Part shown: positions 8,765-17,140 of the stretch, one piece after another
Layout: each line of letters begins with the position of its first letter
How positions within the stretch are numbered: the first letter of the stretch is position 1
NCBI GenBank assembly: GCA_043804635.1
Contig: JAZDIU010000070.1
Coordinates: forward strand, 1 to 62,701
Source of the DNA: JAZDIU01 sp043804635
GTDB lineage: Bacteria > Chloroflexota > Dehalococcoidia > Dehalococcoidales > UBA2162
Direction of reading: 5' to 3'
DNA length: 62,701 nt
Translations under genes and position numbers: made by a program
The notes under the pieces: model-generated
What the model saw: the letters and a program-made list of their open reading frames with translations, nothing else
Databases searched by the model: none
What the model was told of the DNA's origin: nothing

Positions 8765-10072
8765 TACCGTCATTTTATTGACCAGGAACAGAGCAATTTG
8801 GGGGAAGGCAATTAAAATAACATTGAACACGAGCATAGTCACGCAGAATGGAAGTGCACCCCGGAATACAGTACTCATCGAAATACCATAAGGTTTACCC
8901 ATCGCGGCAATTACAAACAGATTCATACCTACCGGAGGCGACAATTGTGACAGTTCCATCTGGACTATCACGAGTACTCCGAACCATAAGAGGTTAATAT
9001 TGTACGCATTAATTATAGGCAGGAAAATGGGTAGAGTAAGTAACATCATTACCATTGGACCCATAAAGATACCCAAAATGAAATAGACGACCATTATGAA
9101 AATTACCAGGCCAAGCATTGATAAATTAAGGTCCATTAACCAGGTAGCTAATGTCTGAGACAGTTGGGAAACCGCGGTGAATGCACTAAAAATGTTAGCA
9201 CCGATGATGATAGCAAAACTCATACCGCTGGTAATTAGAGTGTTCTTAAATGCTTGAACTAAGGTTTGTCCATTTAATGTTTTCCTCATTAGTGCGTAAA
9301 CAAAGACAACTACGGTAGCTATAGATGCCGCTTCATTTGGAGTAAAGACTCCCAGGTAGATGCCGCCCATTATTATTGCAAATACTATGGTTACTGCTAC
9401 CATGCCATTAGTCGCCAAAAACTTTTGTCGCCAGGTAGTACTGCCGGCGCGAGGACCCAGCGAGGGTTTTACCCTGCACTGCAAGTAGATTTGAAGCAGA
9501 TACATAAAGACGAGAAGGACACCCGGAATCAAACAAGCGATAAACAGCTTACCCAAAGAACTTTCAGTCAGGACTGCATAAAAAACAAGGAGAATACCCG
9601 GTGGTATAAGGTTACCTAACGTACCGCCCGCGGCAAGTGCACCTGTCGCAAGGGAAGGATCATATTTATGTTCGATTAAGTGCGGCAGTGCAATCCGTCC
9701 CATAACGGCAGCACAAACCATGCTCGAGCCGCTAACGGCCGAGAAACCGGCTGCTCCGAGAATGCTTGCCATTGCGAGACCGCCGGGTAGATTACCCAGC
9801 CATGTGTTCGCCGATTTATAGGCTTCCTTCATCATTCCTGAAATGTCACCCAATTCACCCATCAGCAAGAAAGCGGGCAGAACTGCTAAAGTGTAATCCC
9901 TGATAGTACTGGTCGCCCACAACGAAGCCAGAGTCGAAGCCTGATATACATTGGTGAGAAGAGCATAGCCAACGAGACCCACTACCAGCATGGAAACGGC
10001 AACCGGTATTCCTATGAACATCAGGAGCAGCATAACAACAAATCCAACTGCTCCTATCAACTCAGGGCTCAT
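8762..10072 (-). CDS. TRAP transporter large membrane subunit (M2, DctM family)
   Basis: 436 residues, about 12 membrane helices, with the conserved GGTLGNLIPPGILLVFY hairpin and GVFTPNEAASIATVVV. The start codon directly follows the Q2 stop, so translation is coupled. With Q2 it forms the membrane part of a second TRAP importer; the receptor is presumably P2, encoded convergently. Confidence 0.92.
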   Translation of the reverse strand: MSPELIGAVGFVVMLLLMFIGIPVAVSMLVVGLVGYALLTNVYQASTLASLWATSTIRDYTLAVLPAFLLMGELGDISGMMKEAYKSANTWLGNLPGGLAMASILGAAGFSAVSGSSMVCAAVMGRIALPHLIEHKYDPSLATGALAAGGTLGNLIPPGILLVFYAVLTESSLGKLFIACLIPGVLLVFMYLLQIYLQCRVKPSLGPRAGSTTWRQKFLATNGMVAVTIVFAIIMGGIYLGVFTPNEAASIATVVVFVYALMRKTLNGQTLVQAFKNTLITSGMSFAIIIGANIFSAFTAVSQLSQTLATWLMDLNLSMLGLVIFIMVVYFILGIFMGPMVMMLLTLPIFLPIINAYNINLLWFGVLVIVQMELSQLSPPVGMNLFVIAAMGKPYGISMSTVFRGALPFCVTMLVFNVILIAFPQIALFLVNKMTV

Positions 10073-10579
10073 CTAAGGTTCTTTTTCCTCCGGTTTTTTC
10101 TCTGACACTACAGGATAAAGAGTTTGTACCAATAACGTCAGGCAAGCGAAAGACATCGCTATCGCGAATATTAATAAGAAAGGCTTATTAGATATCCGCA
10201 GAATGTCCATCATCTTGGACATCTTTAAGGCTCGTATGTAAAGCCAGTAGTCCAGCCAGCCCCATGCTGCAAATCCCAAGAGCGAGGTAATAACCTGCAT
10301 TACCCGCTTAGAGCGGGTTGAGAGGCGGCCGATCAATAAGTCTATGGCAACGTGTCCTCCTTTGACGGCGGTATACATAATAGCGAAGCCGCCTAGAGCC
10401 ATCATAGCCAATTCGACAAACTCGACGCCGCCAAGCAAAGGTCTGTTGAAGAAATAACGTCCGCCAACATCAACTAGAACAATCAGAATAACAGCCGCAA
10501 CTCCGATGTATCCTATCCAGGCTAAAACCTCAGCTACGGAATAGAATCCTTTTGAAATTCGGCGGGCTATATTTTTCAT
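10073..10579 (-). CDS. TRAP transporter small membrane subunit (Q2, DctQ family)
   Basis: 168 residues, four predicted membrane helices. The family-like GGRYFFNRPLLGGVEFVE and YTAVKGGHVAIDLL segments are present. It lies 149 bp downstream of GRE2 on the same strand but has its own strong promoter at 10677-10705. The pairing with M2 is certain from adjacency; pairing with P2 is inferred. Confidence 0.88.
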   Translation of the reverse strand: MKNIARRISKGFYSVAEVLAWIGYIGVAAVILIVLVDVGGRYFFNRPLLGGVEFVELAMMALGGFAIMYTAVKGGHVAIDLLIGRLSTRSKRVMQVITSLLGFAAWGWLDYWLYIRALKMSKMMDILRISNKPFLLIFAIAMSFACLTLLVQTLYPVVSEKKPEEKEP

Positions 10580-10676
10580 GTTGAATAATACAAAATAGTA
10601 TTGGTTGAATCTGGATTTAAAGCGCTAGCCGATTTTTCTTGCGCCCGAGTTTAAACCATTTGCAGAATTTTGGAGA

Positions 10677-10705
10677 ATAGTATCATCTAATTCAAAGAGT
10701 GTCAA
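10677..10705 (-). promoter_or_regulatory. Sigma-70 type promoter for Q2-M2
   Basis: On the minus strand TTGACA (10705-10700), a 17-nt spacer and TACTAT (10682-10677) lie between GRE2 and Q2, about 100 nt before the Q2 start. The transporter can thus be made independently of GRE2. Confidence 0.6.
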
Positions 10706-10728
10706 ACACCCAGTGATAAAATACTAAG

Positions 10729-13131
10729 TTAACTCCAGTTTTTCTCCATTCTGCCAATCACCTCATCTTGAAGAGTGCGGTCCAATTCGACGAAGAAGGC
10801 ACTATAGCCGGCTACCCTGACTATCAGGTTGCGGTAATTTTCCGGATGTGCCTGGGCATCTATCAAAGTCTCCCGGCTGACTACGTTAAATTGAATATGT
10901 TTGCCTCCATAATCATCAAAATAAGTTCGAATTAAAGCTAAGAACTTAGTCAGGTCGGCTTTGGTGGCGAGAGCCGAGGGGTGAAATTTCATGTTGAAAA
11001 GTGGGACGTAAATGGGCACCTGGTCTATTTTGCCGGCCGAGTTAATCGTCGCTGTCGGTCCTTTGACATCAGCCCCCTGGCACGGTGAAACTCCGCCTTC
11101 AGCTAAGGCGACTCCAGCCAGACGGCCGCTCGGCAACGCTCCGCATCTTCTCCCGGTCCGGCCTTGACTACTAATTGTATGAGGAGCAATTACCCAGTGA
11201 GCACCGTAACAGGCATCAGTATGGTCCGCTACGTCTACAATCAGGTTATAAAGGTCGCGGGCGATGTTATCTACATAATCATCATCATTACCATATTTAG
11301 GTACCGATAATAGAAGTCTCCGCTCATCTTCATAGCCTTCGAAGTTGGCAGCTAGAGCATTCAGGAGTTCTTTCTTGCTTATCTTGCCTTCTTCGAAAAC
11401 ACGCTTCTTTATCGCCGCTAGCGAGTCAACGCAATCCATTATGCCAGTAGGAATCACATACATCGCCGATCCCTGATATATGCAACCTCCCGCGGTAGGA
11501 TCCTGTCCGCGCTTTATGCAATCATCAAAGAAGGCTGACGAGAATACCTGCGGCGCCATCTGCCCTCTATAGAGCCGGGTCATCCTGATATTGCGAGCAC
11601 CGAACGTAAGAAAATATTTTAGTTGTTCCTTGTAAGCTGGATACAAATCATCCCAGCTTTTCATATCCTCGAATCTACCGGTCTTGGGACCATATTGCTT
11701 ACCTGTGGTGGGATCGAAACCATTATAGAGAGCTAACTCAAAAATCTTGCCCATATTCAAGTAAACGGGAATAGTAGCCGCTGTCTTATGAGGAATGGTA
11801 CTTATAACACAGCCACTGGGTTGAAAATCTCGCGCCTCTTCCAGAGTGGCTCCCATTCGTTTTCCGGTCAGGTATTGTATCGTAGTTTTATCACCAAACC
11901 ATGCCGGAAGTCCCATCCCTAGCCTGGTAAGCTCAACTGCCCTCATCGCAAAATCCTGGTTTAGATTTTCGTGCCATCTTATTGACAGCGTGGGATGAGG
12001 ACTCCTTACCCTGAAGGCTGCCTCTAGCCACAAATAGGATAACTCGTTTACGGCATCCTTCCCGTCCGGTGTCTGCCCACCGAGCGTGCAGTTGTGAAAT
12101 TGAGCTTCACCCGTGCTAGCGGTACGGCTGTATACGTTTTTGAAGTCCCTGTAGTGCATCTTGCAGCGGAGGCACGCCAAGAGCTCGATAGCTTCTTCTT
12201 TTGTGAACTTACCATTATCAAAGTCCTTGTGATAATAGGGATAAAGATACTGGTCTACTCTGCCCGGGCTTCGGGCTTGGGAACCGGTATCGAACCAGCC
12301 TAATAGGTGGGTGTACCACATCATCTGTAAAGCTTCATAGAAGTTACGTGCCGGATTAGCGGGAATCCATTCACACATCTCCGCTATTTTCTCTAGCTCC
12401 GCTTTTCTTTCACCCTTAGCTTTTTTCGCCATTTCCTTGGCTAAAGCCGCATAACGCTTGCTGTATTCGATGCTGGCTTTAAGCTCAATGATAATAGCTT
12501 TAAGCAGGTGGACTTTCTCTCTAGACTCGTGGTCGACTACTATCGTAGCCTTCAGTTCATCCTCTACCTCGGCAAGAATGCCCAGATAGCCCTTTTTGAT
12601 TGCCTTCTCGTAGTCCTGGGAGTACCAGCCTTTATCGCTATCCAATTCGGCGAAGACGGTAAAAATCCAGGCGCCTTCGTCACACATCTCCTCGACTTTG
12701 GCTCTTTCCTCTTCACCTATATAATTAATAAAACTGTCGCGTACACTTCTACCTGTCCAGTATTTAACAATATCCTTGAATTCTTCTAGCTCCTTATCGT
12801 CTAATCCGTAGGGTAGCCGTTCGGCGGCCAGTTCTCGCCGGCACCAGGTCACAGTAATATCGGGATGTAATTCCGCAGCTTCGGTCGCAGCCGCATAATC
12901 CCCCACCAGTAATTGTTCGTCATCTATATATAATGGAATTCCAGTAACAATCTTCTCGAAGGCTTTAGCTCGCCTTATCTGTTGAGGTAATCCCTCGGTT
13001 TCCTTCCAGGATTCTGTTAATAGTCTCGCTCGCCAGAGCGAGATAGTTGCCTCGTCCCGTGCATCTCGCACCCTTTGCCATATTCTCTGTGACCTGGTTA
13101 AAACTTCACTGGAGACTTTTGCCTGAGCCAT
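10729..13131 (-). CDS. Glycyl radical enzyme of unknown substrate (GRE2, PFL-like)
   Basis: 800 residues, complete. Glycyl loop RVAGYSA gives Gly775; the active-site Cys is Cys441 in PSGCVIST. As in GRE1, no Glu follows the Cys at +2, so it is outside the Cys-x-Glu lyase/dehydratase class. It shares full-length architecture with GRE1 and is much closer to the edge GRE (1-418), so the three form a small local paralogue family. ATG after GAGGAGG. Q2-M2 follow downstream. It needs a radical-SAM activating enzyme; the only one in the window (37641) sits with GRE3, 25 kb away. Substrate unknown. Confidence 0.93.
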   Translation of the reverse strand: MAQAKVSSEVLTRSQRIWQRVRDARDEATISLWRARLLTESWKETEGLPQQIRRAKAFEKIVTGIPLYIDDEQLLVGDYAAATEAAELHPDITVTWCRRELAAERLPYGLDDKELEEFKDIVKYWTGRSVRDSFINYIGEEERAKVEEMCDEGAWIFTVFAELDSDKGWYSQDYEKAIKKGYLGILAEVEDELKATIVVDHESREKVHLLKAIIIELKASIEYSKRYAALAKEMAKKAKGERKAELEKIAEMCEWIPANPARNFYEALQMMWYTHLLGWFDTGSQARSPGRVDQYLYPYYHKDFDNGKFTKEEAIELLACLRCKMHYRDFKNVYSRTASTGEAQFHNCTLGGQTPDGKDAVNELSYLWLEAAFRVRSPHPTLSIRWHENLNQDFAMRAVELTRLGMGLPAWFGDKTTIQYLTGKRMGATLEEARDFQPSGCVISTIPHKTAATIPVYLNMGKIFELALYNGFDPTTGKQYGPKTGRFEDMKSWDDLYPAYKEQLKYFLTFGARNIRMTRLYRGQMAPQVFSSAFFDDCIKRGQDPTAGGCIYQGSAMYVIPTGIMDCVDSLAAIKKRVFEEGKISKKELLNALAANFEGYEDERRLLLSVPKYGNDDDYVDNIARDLYNLIVDVADHTDACYGAHWVIAPHTISSQGRTGRRCGALPSGRLAGVALAEGGVSPCQGADVKGPTATINSAGKIDQVPIYVPLFNMKFHPSALATKADLTKFLALIRTYFDDYGGKHIQFNVVSRETLIDAQAHPENYRNLIVRVAGYSAFFVELDRTLQDEVIGRMEKNWS

Positions 13132-13184
13132 TCTAACCTCCTCTATCGCCCTCTCGTTCTGTAATCAAACTATCACACCTTCAC

Positions 13185-13212
13185 TGTATAATACTGCTAT
13201 TCAAGGTGTCAA
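13185..13212 (-). promoter_or_regulatory. Promoter for GRE2
   Basis: On the minus strand TTGACA (13212-13207), a 16-nt spacer and TATACA (13190-13185) lie about 50 nt before the GRE2 start. The -10 assignment is less certain because several A/T hexamers overlap. Confidence 0.5.
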
Positions 13213-13270
13213 CAAATTTCACCCGAATTTCAGCATTTTTGGTTATATTTTCCTGGCATTAAATCAATCA

Positions 13271-13299
13271 TTGACAAGTTTTGTGACCTAGATTAAAAT
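13271..13299 (+). promoter_or_regulatory. Sigma-70 type promoter for the dienoyl-CoA reductase type gene
   Basis: TTGACA (13271-13276), exactly 17 nt, then TAAAAT (13294-13299). Expected transcription start near 13306, about 50 nt before the chosen ATG. It is divergent from the GRE2 promoter. Confidence 0.65.
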
Positions 13300-13358
13300 A
13301 GCGGCACTGCCGTGACCTGTGGCGGCCCAAACTATTACGGTTCGGAGGTATGCACTTA

Positions 13359-15296
13359 ATGAAGGAATTCGTCAAGCTTTTTGAACCGGGCAAAATCGGA
13401 ACAATGAAACTGAAAAATAGAATAATCCTGGCTCCGATTGGGACGGCTTATTCTACCCCTCAGGGTCACATGACCGAACAAGAATTGGCTGTATCTGTGA
13501 CAAGGGCTAGAGGGGGTGCCGGGCTAATTTACAAAACCGTGTGGGCTTTCAACCCTTCGTTTGGTCCGATATTCTTTCCCGGGCATTTCGATATATCGGA
13601 CGATTTGCATATCGAAGATGCTATACGGCTGACTAAAGCTGTAAAAGCTGAGGGGGCTAAAATAGCCGCATTCGTATCCCATCCGGGCGCCGCCATTGGC
13701 ACCCGGCGGCGGGATGTGAAAGTGATATACGGTCCGTCTGCCATACGAGACCCAATCAGCGGACTAACCCCCAAAGAGTTATCGAAGGCCGAAATCAAGG
13801 AATTCGTGGAAGGCTTTGCTGAAGGGACCGAGCGGGCGAAGAAAGCCGGTTTTGATGCGGTCATGTTCCAGGCAGGTCACGGATATCTCGTCCATCAATT
13901 TTTATCACCGCGCAAGAACAGGCGGACCGACGAGTACGGTGGCAGCGTCGCCAACCGGGCTAGATTTTGCTGTGAGATAATCAAACGGACTAAAGAGAGA
14001 GTCGGGAAAGATTATCCTATAGCTGTCAGATTGAATGGGTCCGATTTCATCGAGGGGGGAATCACTATCGATGAAGCCATACAACACGCTAAACTCTTCG
14101 CCCAAGCCGGAGCCGATGCCATTGACGTGTCCTCGGGTCCGCCCGAAGCTCATCACTGGCAATTCCTTACCTATAATATGCGGGATGGGGCTTTAGTCCA
14201 TCTTGCGGCAGAGATAAAGAAAGCAGTATCGATCCCGGTGATTGCCGTAGCTAAAATTTCCCCGGCTCTTGGTGAGCGTATTTTAGAGGAAGGAAAAGCC
14301 GATTTTGTAGACTTCTGCCGGTCCTTAATTGCCGACCCTGATTGGCCGAACAAGGTCCGGGAAGGCAGATTGGCTGATATGCGCCCGTGTATGTACTGCA
14401 ACTGGTGTCTGGTACGGGACCGAATTATTGCAACCAGCGGTCCGAGAGGCTTTTGCGCCGTTAATCCCACCGTGGGACAGGAGCGTGAATACGAGCGTCA
14501 GATGCAGCCGGTCGGTTCTCCTAAGAAAGTTATGGTCATCGGGGGTGGTATCGCCGGTATGGAAGCGGCTAGAACATTAGCTGAACGAGGTCACAACACC
14601 TCTCTGTATGAGAAAAGCGGTGAGCTGGGCGGCCAATGTAATCTCGCCGCATTGTGCCATGCTGAGCCGGGTCGCCTGGTACGCTATCTAAAAAGAGGCA
14701 TCAAGAATGCCGGTGTAAAGGTCTTCTTAAATCAAGAGGTTACTCAGCAGATGGTCAAGAAGATTAAACCGGATGCAGTAATCGTAGCTGCTGGAGCTAC
14801 TCCAAAAGGACTGGATGTATTTGGTGGAGATAACAAGAATGTGGTACAGGCTATTGATGTATTAACCGGCAAAGCTCCGGTGGGTCAAAACGTAACGATA
14901 TTGGGCGGGCAATTAGTCGGACTCGACTTAGCTATTTACTTAGCTAAACGGGGTAAAAAAGTCACCGTCGTGGACGAGCACGAATTCGCCCGGGGGTTGC
15001 ACCATGCAGTAAAGCTGAGTTACTGGGAGGAAATGATAAATCAAGGCGTATACACTTATCCTAATACCGGTGTTGACAGCATAACCGAGAACGGTGTGAA
15101 TATCATTCGGGATGGCGAGTTGTTATTCTTGAAAGCGGACACGGTAGTCCTTGCTGTCGGCTTTAATAGTGAAAATAAGCTCGTTAGCCAGCTAAAAGGG
15201 CTTGTGCCTGAAGTTTACGCTGTTGGAGATTGCATAGAGCCGAGAGACATCCTGGCGGCGATTAATGAAGCTTCAGCCATGGGACGAGCTGTTTAA
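13359..15296 (+). CDS. 2,4-dienoyl-CoA reductase / enoate reductase type Fe-S flavoprotein
   Basis: Start chosen at ATG 13359: the site CGGAGG ends 10 nt before it, whereas an upstream ATG at 13350 is only 1 nt away. 645 residues in the old-yellow-enzyme plus pyridine-nucleotide-disulfide layout. An FMN TIM barrel (about 5-335) includes AGHGYLVHQFLSP and a DEYGGS loop. A Cys cluster at 344, 347, 350 and 366 presumably binds [4Fe-4S]. An FAD-binding site GGGIAGMEAA lies near residue 395, with a second nucleotide-binding site and the C-terminal AVGDC. Such enzymes reduce conjugated C=C bonds of enoates or dienoyl-CoA with NAD(P)H or ferredoxin. The first Cys spacing is C-x2-C-x2-C, one residue shorter than in E. 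coli FadH. Substrate unknown. Confidence 0.88.
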   Translation: MKEFVKLFEPGKIGTMKLKNRIILAPIGTAYSTPQGHMTEQELAVSVTRARGGAGLIYKTVWAFNPSFGPIFFPGHFDISDDLHIEDAIRLTKAVKAEGAKIAAFVSHPGAAIGTRRRDVKVIYGPSAIRDPISGLTPKELSKAEIKEFVEGFAEGTERAKKAGFDAVMFQAGHGYLVHQFLSPRKNRRTDEYGGSVANRARFCCEIIKRTKERVGKDYPIAVRLNGSDFIEGGITIDEAIQHAKLFAQAGADAIDVSSGPPEAHHWQFLTYNMRDGALVHLAAEIKKAVSIPVIAVAKISPALGERILEEGKADFVDFCRSLIADPDWPNKVREGRLADMRPCMYCNWCLVRDRIIATSGPRGFCAVNPTVGQEREYERQMQPVGSPKKVMVIGGGIAGMEAARTLAERGHNTSLYEKSGELGGQCNLAALCHAEPGRLVRYLKRGIKNAGVKVFLNQEVTQQMVKKIKPDAVIVAAGATPKGLDVFGGDNKNVVQAIDVLTGKAPVGQNVTILGGQLVGLDLAIYLAKRGKKVTVVDEHEFARGLHHAVKLSYWEEMINQGVYTYPNTGVDSITENGVNIIRDGELLFLKADTVVLAVGFNSENKLVSQLKGLVPEVYAVGDCIEPRDILAAINEASAMGRAV

Positions 15297-15329
15297 TTCA
15301 CAAACTCTTAATCAATATGCAACGCTCGC

Positions 15330-15358
15330 TGGACAAAGGATAAGACATAATATAAAAT
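15330..15358 (+). promoter_or_regulatory. Promoter for TRAP P3-Q3-M3
   Basis: TGGACA (15330-15335), a 17-nt spacer and TAAAAT (15353-15358) lie about 25 nt upstream of the GGGAGG site of the P3 gene. Confidence 0.5.
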
Positions 15359-15388
15359 AAGCGAACAAAAATAAATGGGGAGGTACAA

Positions 15389-16534
15389 ATGAGGCGAAGG
15401 TTAGTAGCAGTAATATCGGTTATAATCGCCCTAGTTTTTCTTGTTCCGGCATGTGCCGCTCCTGCGGCACCAACCACTTCCACAACACCAACCACACCTA
15501 CGACGCCAACCATTCTCACGACATCAACCACACCTACAACCCCAACTACTCCGACTACCCCCACTCCCACCACAACTGCCAAAGTCGTCGACTGGAACAT
15601 TAACGTTACGTTCGTCGATGCCCATCATGTATCTAAATCGTTAAAATGGTTTGCTGCTGAGTTGGAGAAGCGCACTGGCGGTAGAATAAAAGCAAGTGTG
15701 CATCCGGCAGGCGCTTTGGGCACAAGCGCAGAGGCTTTGGATAACCTTCGCAAAGGCCTTAGTGATGTTTCTAACTTCAGCTCTTACACCGCAGCGGTTG
15801 GCGTTTATCCTCTTTGGGAGGTCACCATGTTGCCGGGACTGTTACCTAACGCTGTGGCCGTAAACTACATAACCTGGGACCTTTATCGCCGAGGTTATCT
15901 CTCAACTGGGAAATCAAAAATTGAAGGTGTCAAATTAATCGGTATCACCGGAGTCGAAGAACTCTGGGTTTTTACGACTAAGAAAAGAGTTACTACTCTG
16001 GAAGATTATAAGGGTATGACTATCGATATGTCTGGTATATGGCGGACCCGCTCCATGGAGAAACTGGGAGTTGTTGGTCAGAACATACCACAAGCCGACC
16101 GATATTCCGCCTTGCAGCGAGGCATAGTAGATGGTACCTATTACGGGGTAGGTATGATTACATCTTTAAAGCTTTGGGAAGTTGTGAAATACGGCCAGAT
16201 GAATCCTTTTAGCCAGGCACCCATTAAGGTTGCCATAAACGAAAGTGCGTTCAATAAGTTGCCTGCTGACCTTCAAGTAATAGTCCTTGATGTAGCTCGT
16301 GACTTCAACTATGTACTGGTGGATGGCTTCTTGGAGGAGCAGGAGAGAGGCCTCGCTCTGTGCAAACAAAACGGAGTTGATATGTATTCGATTTCCCCTG
16401 CCGAATGGAATCGAATTGTAGAAAAGTTTGCTCCCGTCAACGAAGAGTGGGTGAAAGAACTGGAGGGTAAGGGCTTGCCTGCTGGAGAAGTCCTAAACGT
16501 AGTTAAGACTGACCTGAAGAAGATGGGATATTAA
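15389..16534 (+). CDS. TRAP transporter substrate-binding lipoprotein (P3, DctP family)
   Basis: 381 residues; ATG after GGGGAGG. Lipoprotein signal with lipobox LVPAC, a Thr-Pro/Thr-rich linker (about 28-65), then a DctP domain with YSALQRGIVDG. At the canonical Arg position (G-x-x-x-R) it reads GMTID, with Asp at residue 213, so the usual salt bridge to a substrate carboxylate cannot form there. The ligand may be neutral or basic, or bind another way (by-eye alignment). It heads a P-Q-M operon with 15-bp and 84-bp gaps. Confidence 0.9.
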   Translation: MRRRLVAVISVIIALVFLVPACAAPAAPTTSTTPTTPTTPTILTTSTTPTTPTTPTTPTPTTTAKVVDWNINVTFVDAHHVSKSLKWFAAELEKRTGGRIKASVHPAGALGTSAEALDNLRKGLSDVSNFSSYTAAVGVYPLWEVTMLPGLLPNAVAVNYITWDLYRRGYLSTGKSKIEGVKLIGITGVEELWVFTTKKRVTTLEDYKGMTIDMSGIWRTRSMEKLGVVGQNIPQADRYSALQRGIVDGTYYGVGMITSLKLWEVVKYGQMNPFSQAPIKVAINESAFNKLPADLQVIVLDVARDFNYVLVDGFLEEQERGLALCKQNGVDMYSISPAEWNRIVEKFAPVNEEWVKELEGKGLPAGEVLNVVKTDLKKMGY

Positions 16535-16549
16535 AGCAGGGCTTAGACC

Positions 16550-17056
16550 ATGCGGCGTAACGTAGGTCAGGGTATCGTTGCTGGCTTGGAAAAAGCAGCA
16601 CAACATGCCGGCCGAGCATCAGTGTGGCTCGGTGGTATTGTGATGGTTTTCCTCGTCTTTTTCATCGTAGTTCATGCTGGCGGGCGTTATTTTTTCCACA
16701 CTCCCATTAAAGGGTTTGCGGATATAATCGATCTGTCAATGATCGTTATAGTCTTCTCATCGATGGCTTACGTTACGCTTAAGGGCGGGAACGTTGAGAT
16801 AGAGTTAGTAACATCACGGTTTGAAAAGCATGCCAGGGAGGTTAACGCCCGTATCATGCTTTTTATTGGAGTTGTGATTACCGCCCTGCTGGCCTGGCAA
16901 GGATGGGTCGCTGCATCTGAAGTGATGAGCGCGGGTCGCTCTACCGTATCTCTTCAAATTCCTCATTTCCCCTTTTTCTTCCTGGCAGCTCTAGGGCTCA
17001 GTGTGATGTGTTTAGGGGTCTTAATCAGTTTCCTCTGCTCATTCATTAAGAAATAA
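16550..17056 (+). CDS. TRAP transporter small membrane subunit (Q3, DctQ family)
   Basis: 168 residues, four predicted helices. GGRYFFHTPIKGFADIIDL and YVTLKGGNVEIEL are the family motifs; in the second, Asn replaces the more usual His of GGHV. It lies 15 bp after P3 and 84 bp before M3. Confidence 0.88.
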   Translation: MRRNVGQGIVAGLEKAAQHAGRASVWLGGIVMVFLVFFIVVHAGGRYFFHTPIKGFADIIDLSMIVIVFSSMAYVTLKGGNVEIELVTSRFEKHAREVNARIMLFIGVVITALLAWQGWVAASEVMSAGRSTVSLQIPHFPFFFLAALGLSVMCLGVLISFLCSFIKK

Positions 17057-17140
17057 ATATAATGGGGAACTAGCACGTTTTAATGTAATTTGTGCTAATT
17101 TCGATAAAATTTAACCCGATGTTACAGGATTTAGATTAAA

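Noticed and set aside
762..13131. Naming GRE1 or GRE2 pyruvate formate-lyase
   Set aside because: The Cys-Cys active site of pyruvate formate-lyase is absent and the neighbours do not suggest formate metabolism.
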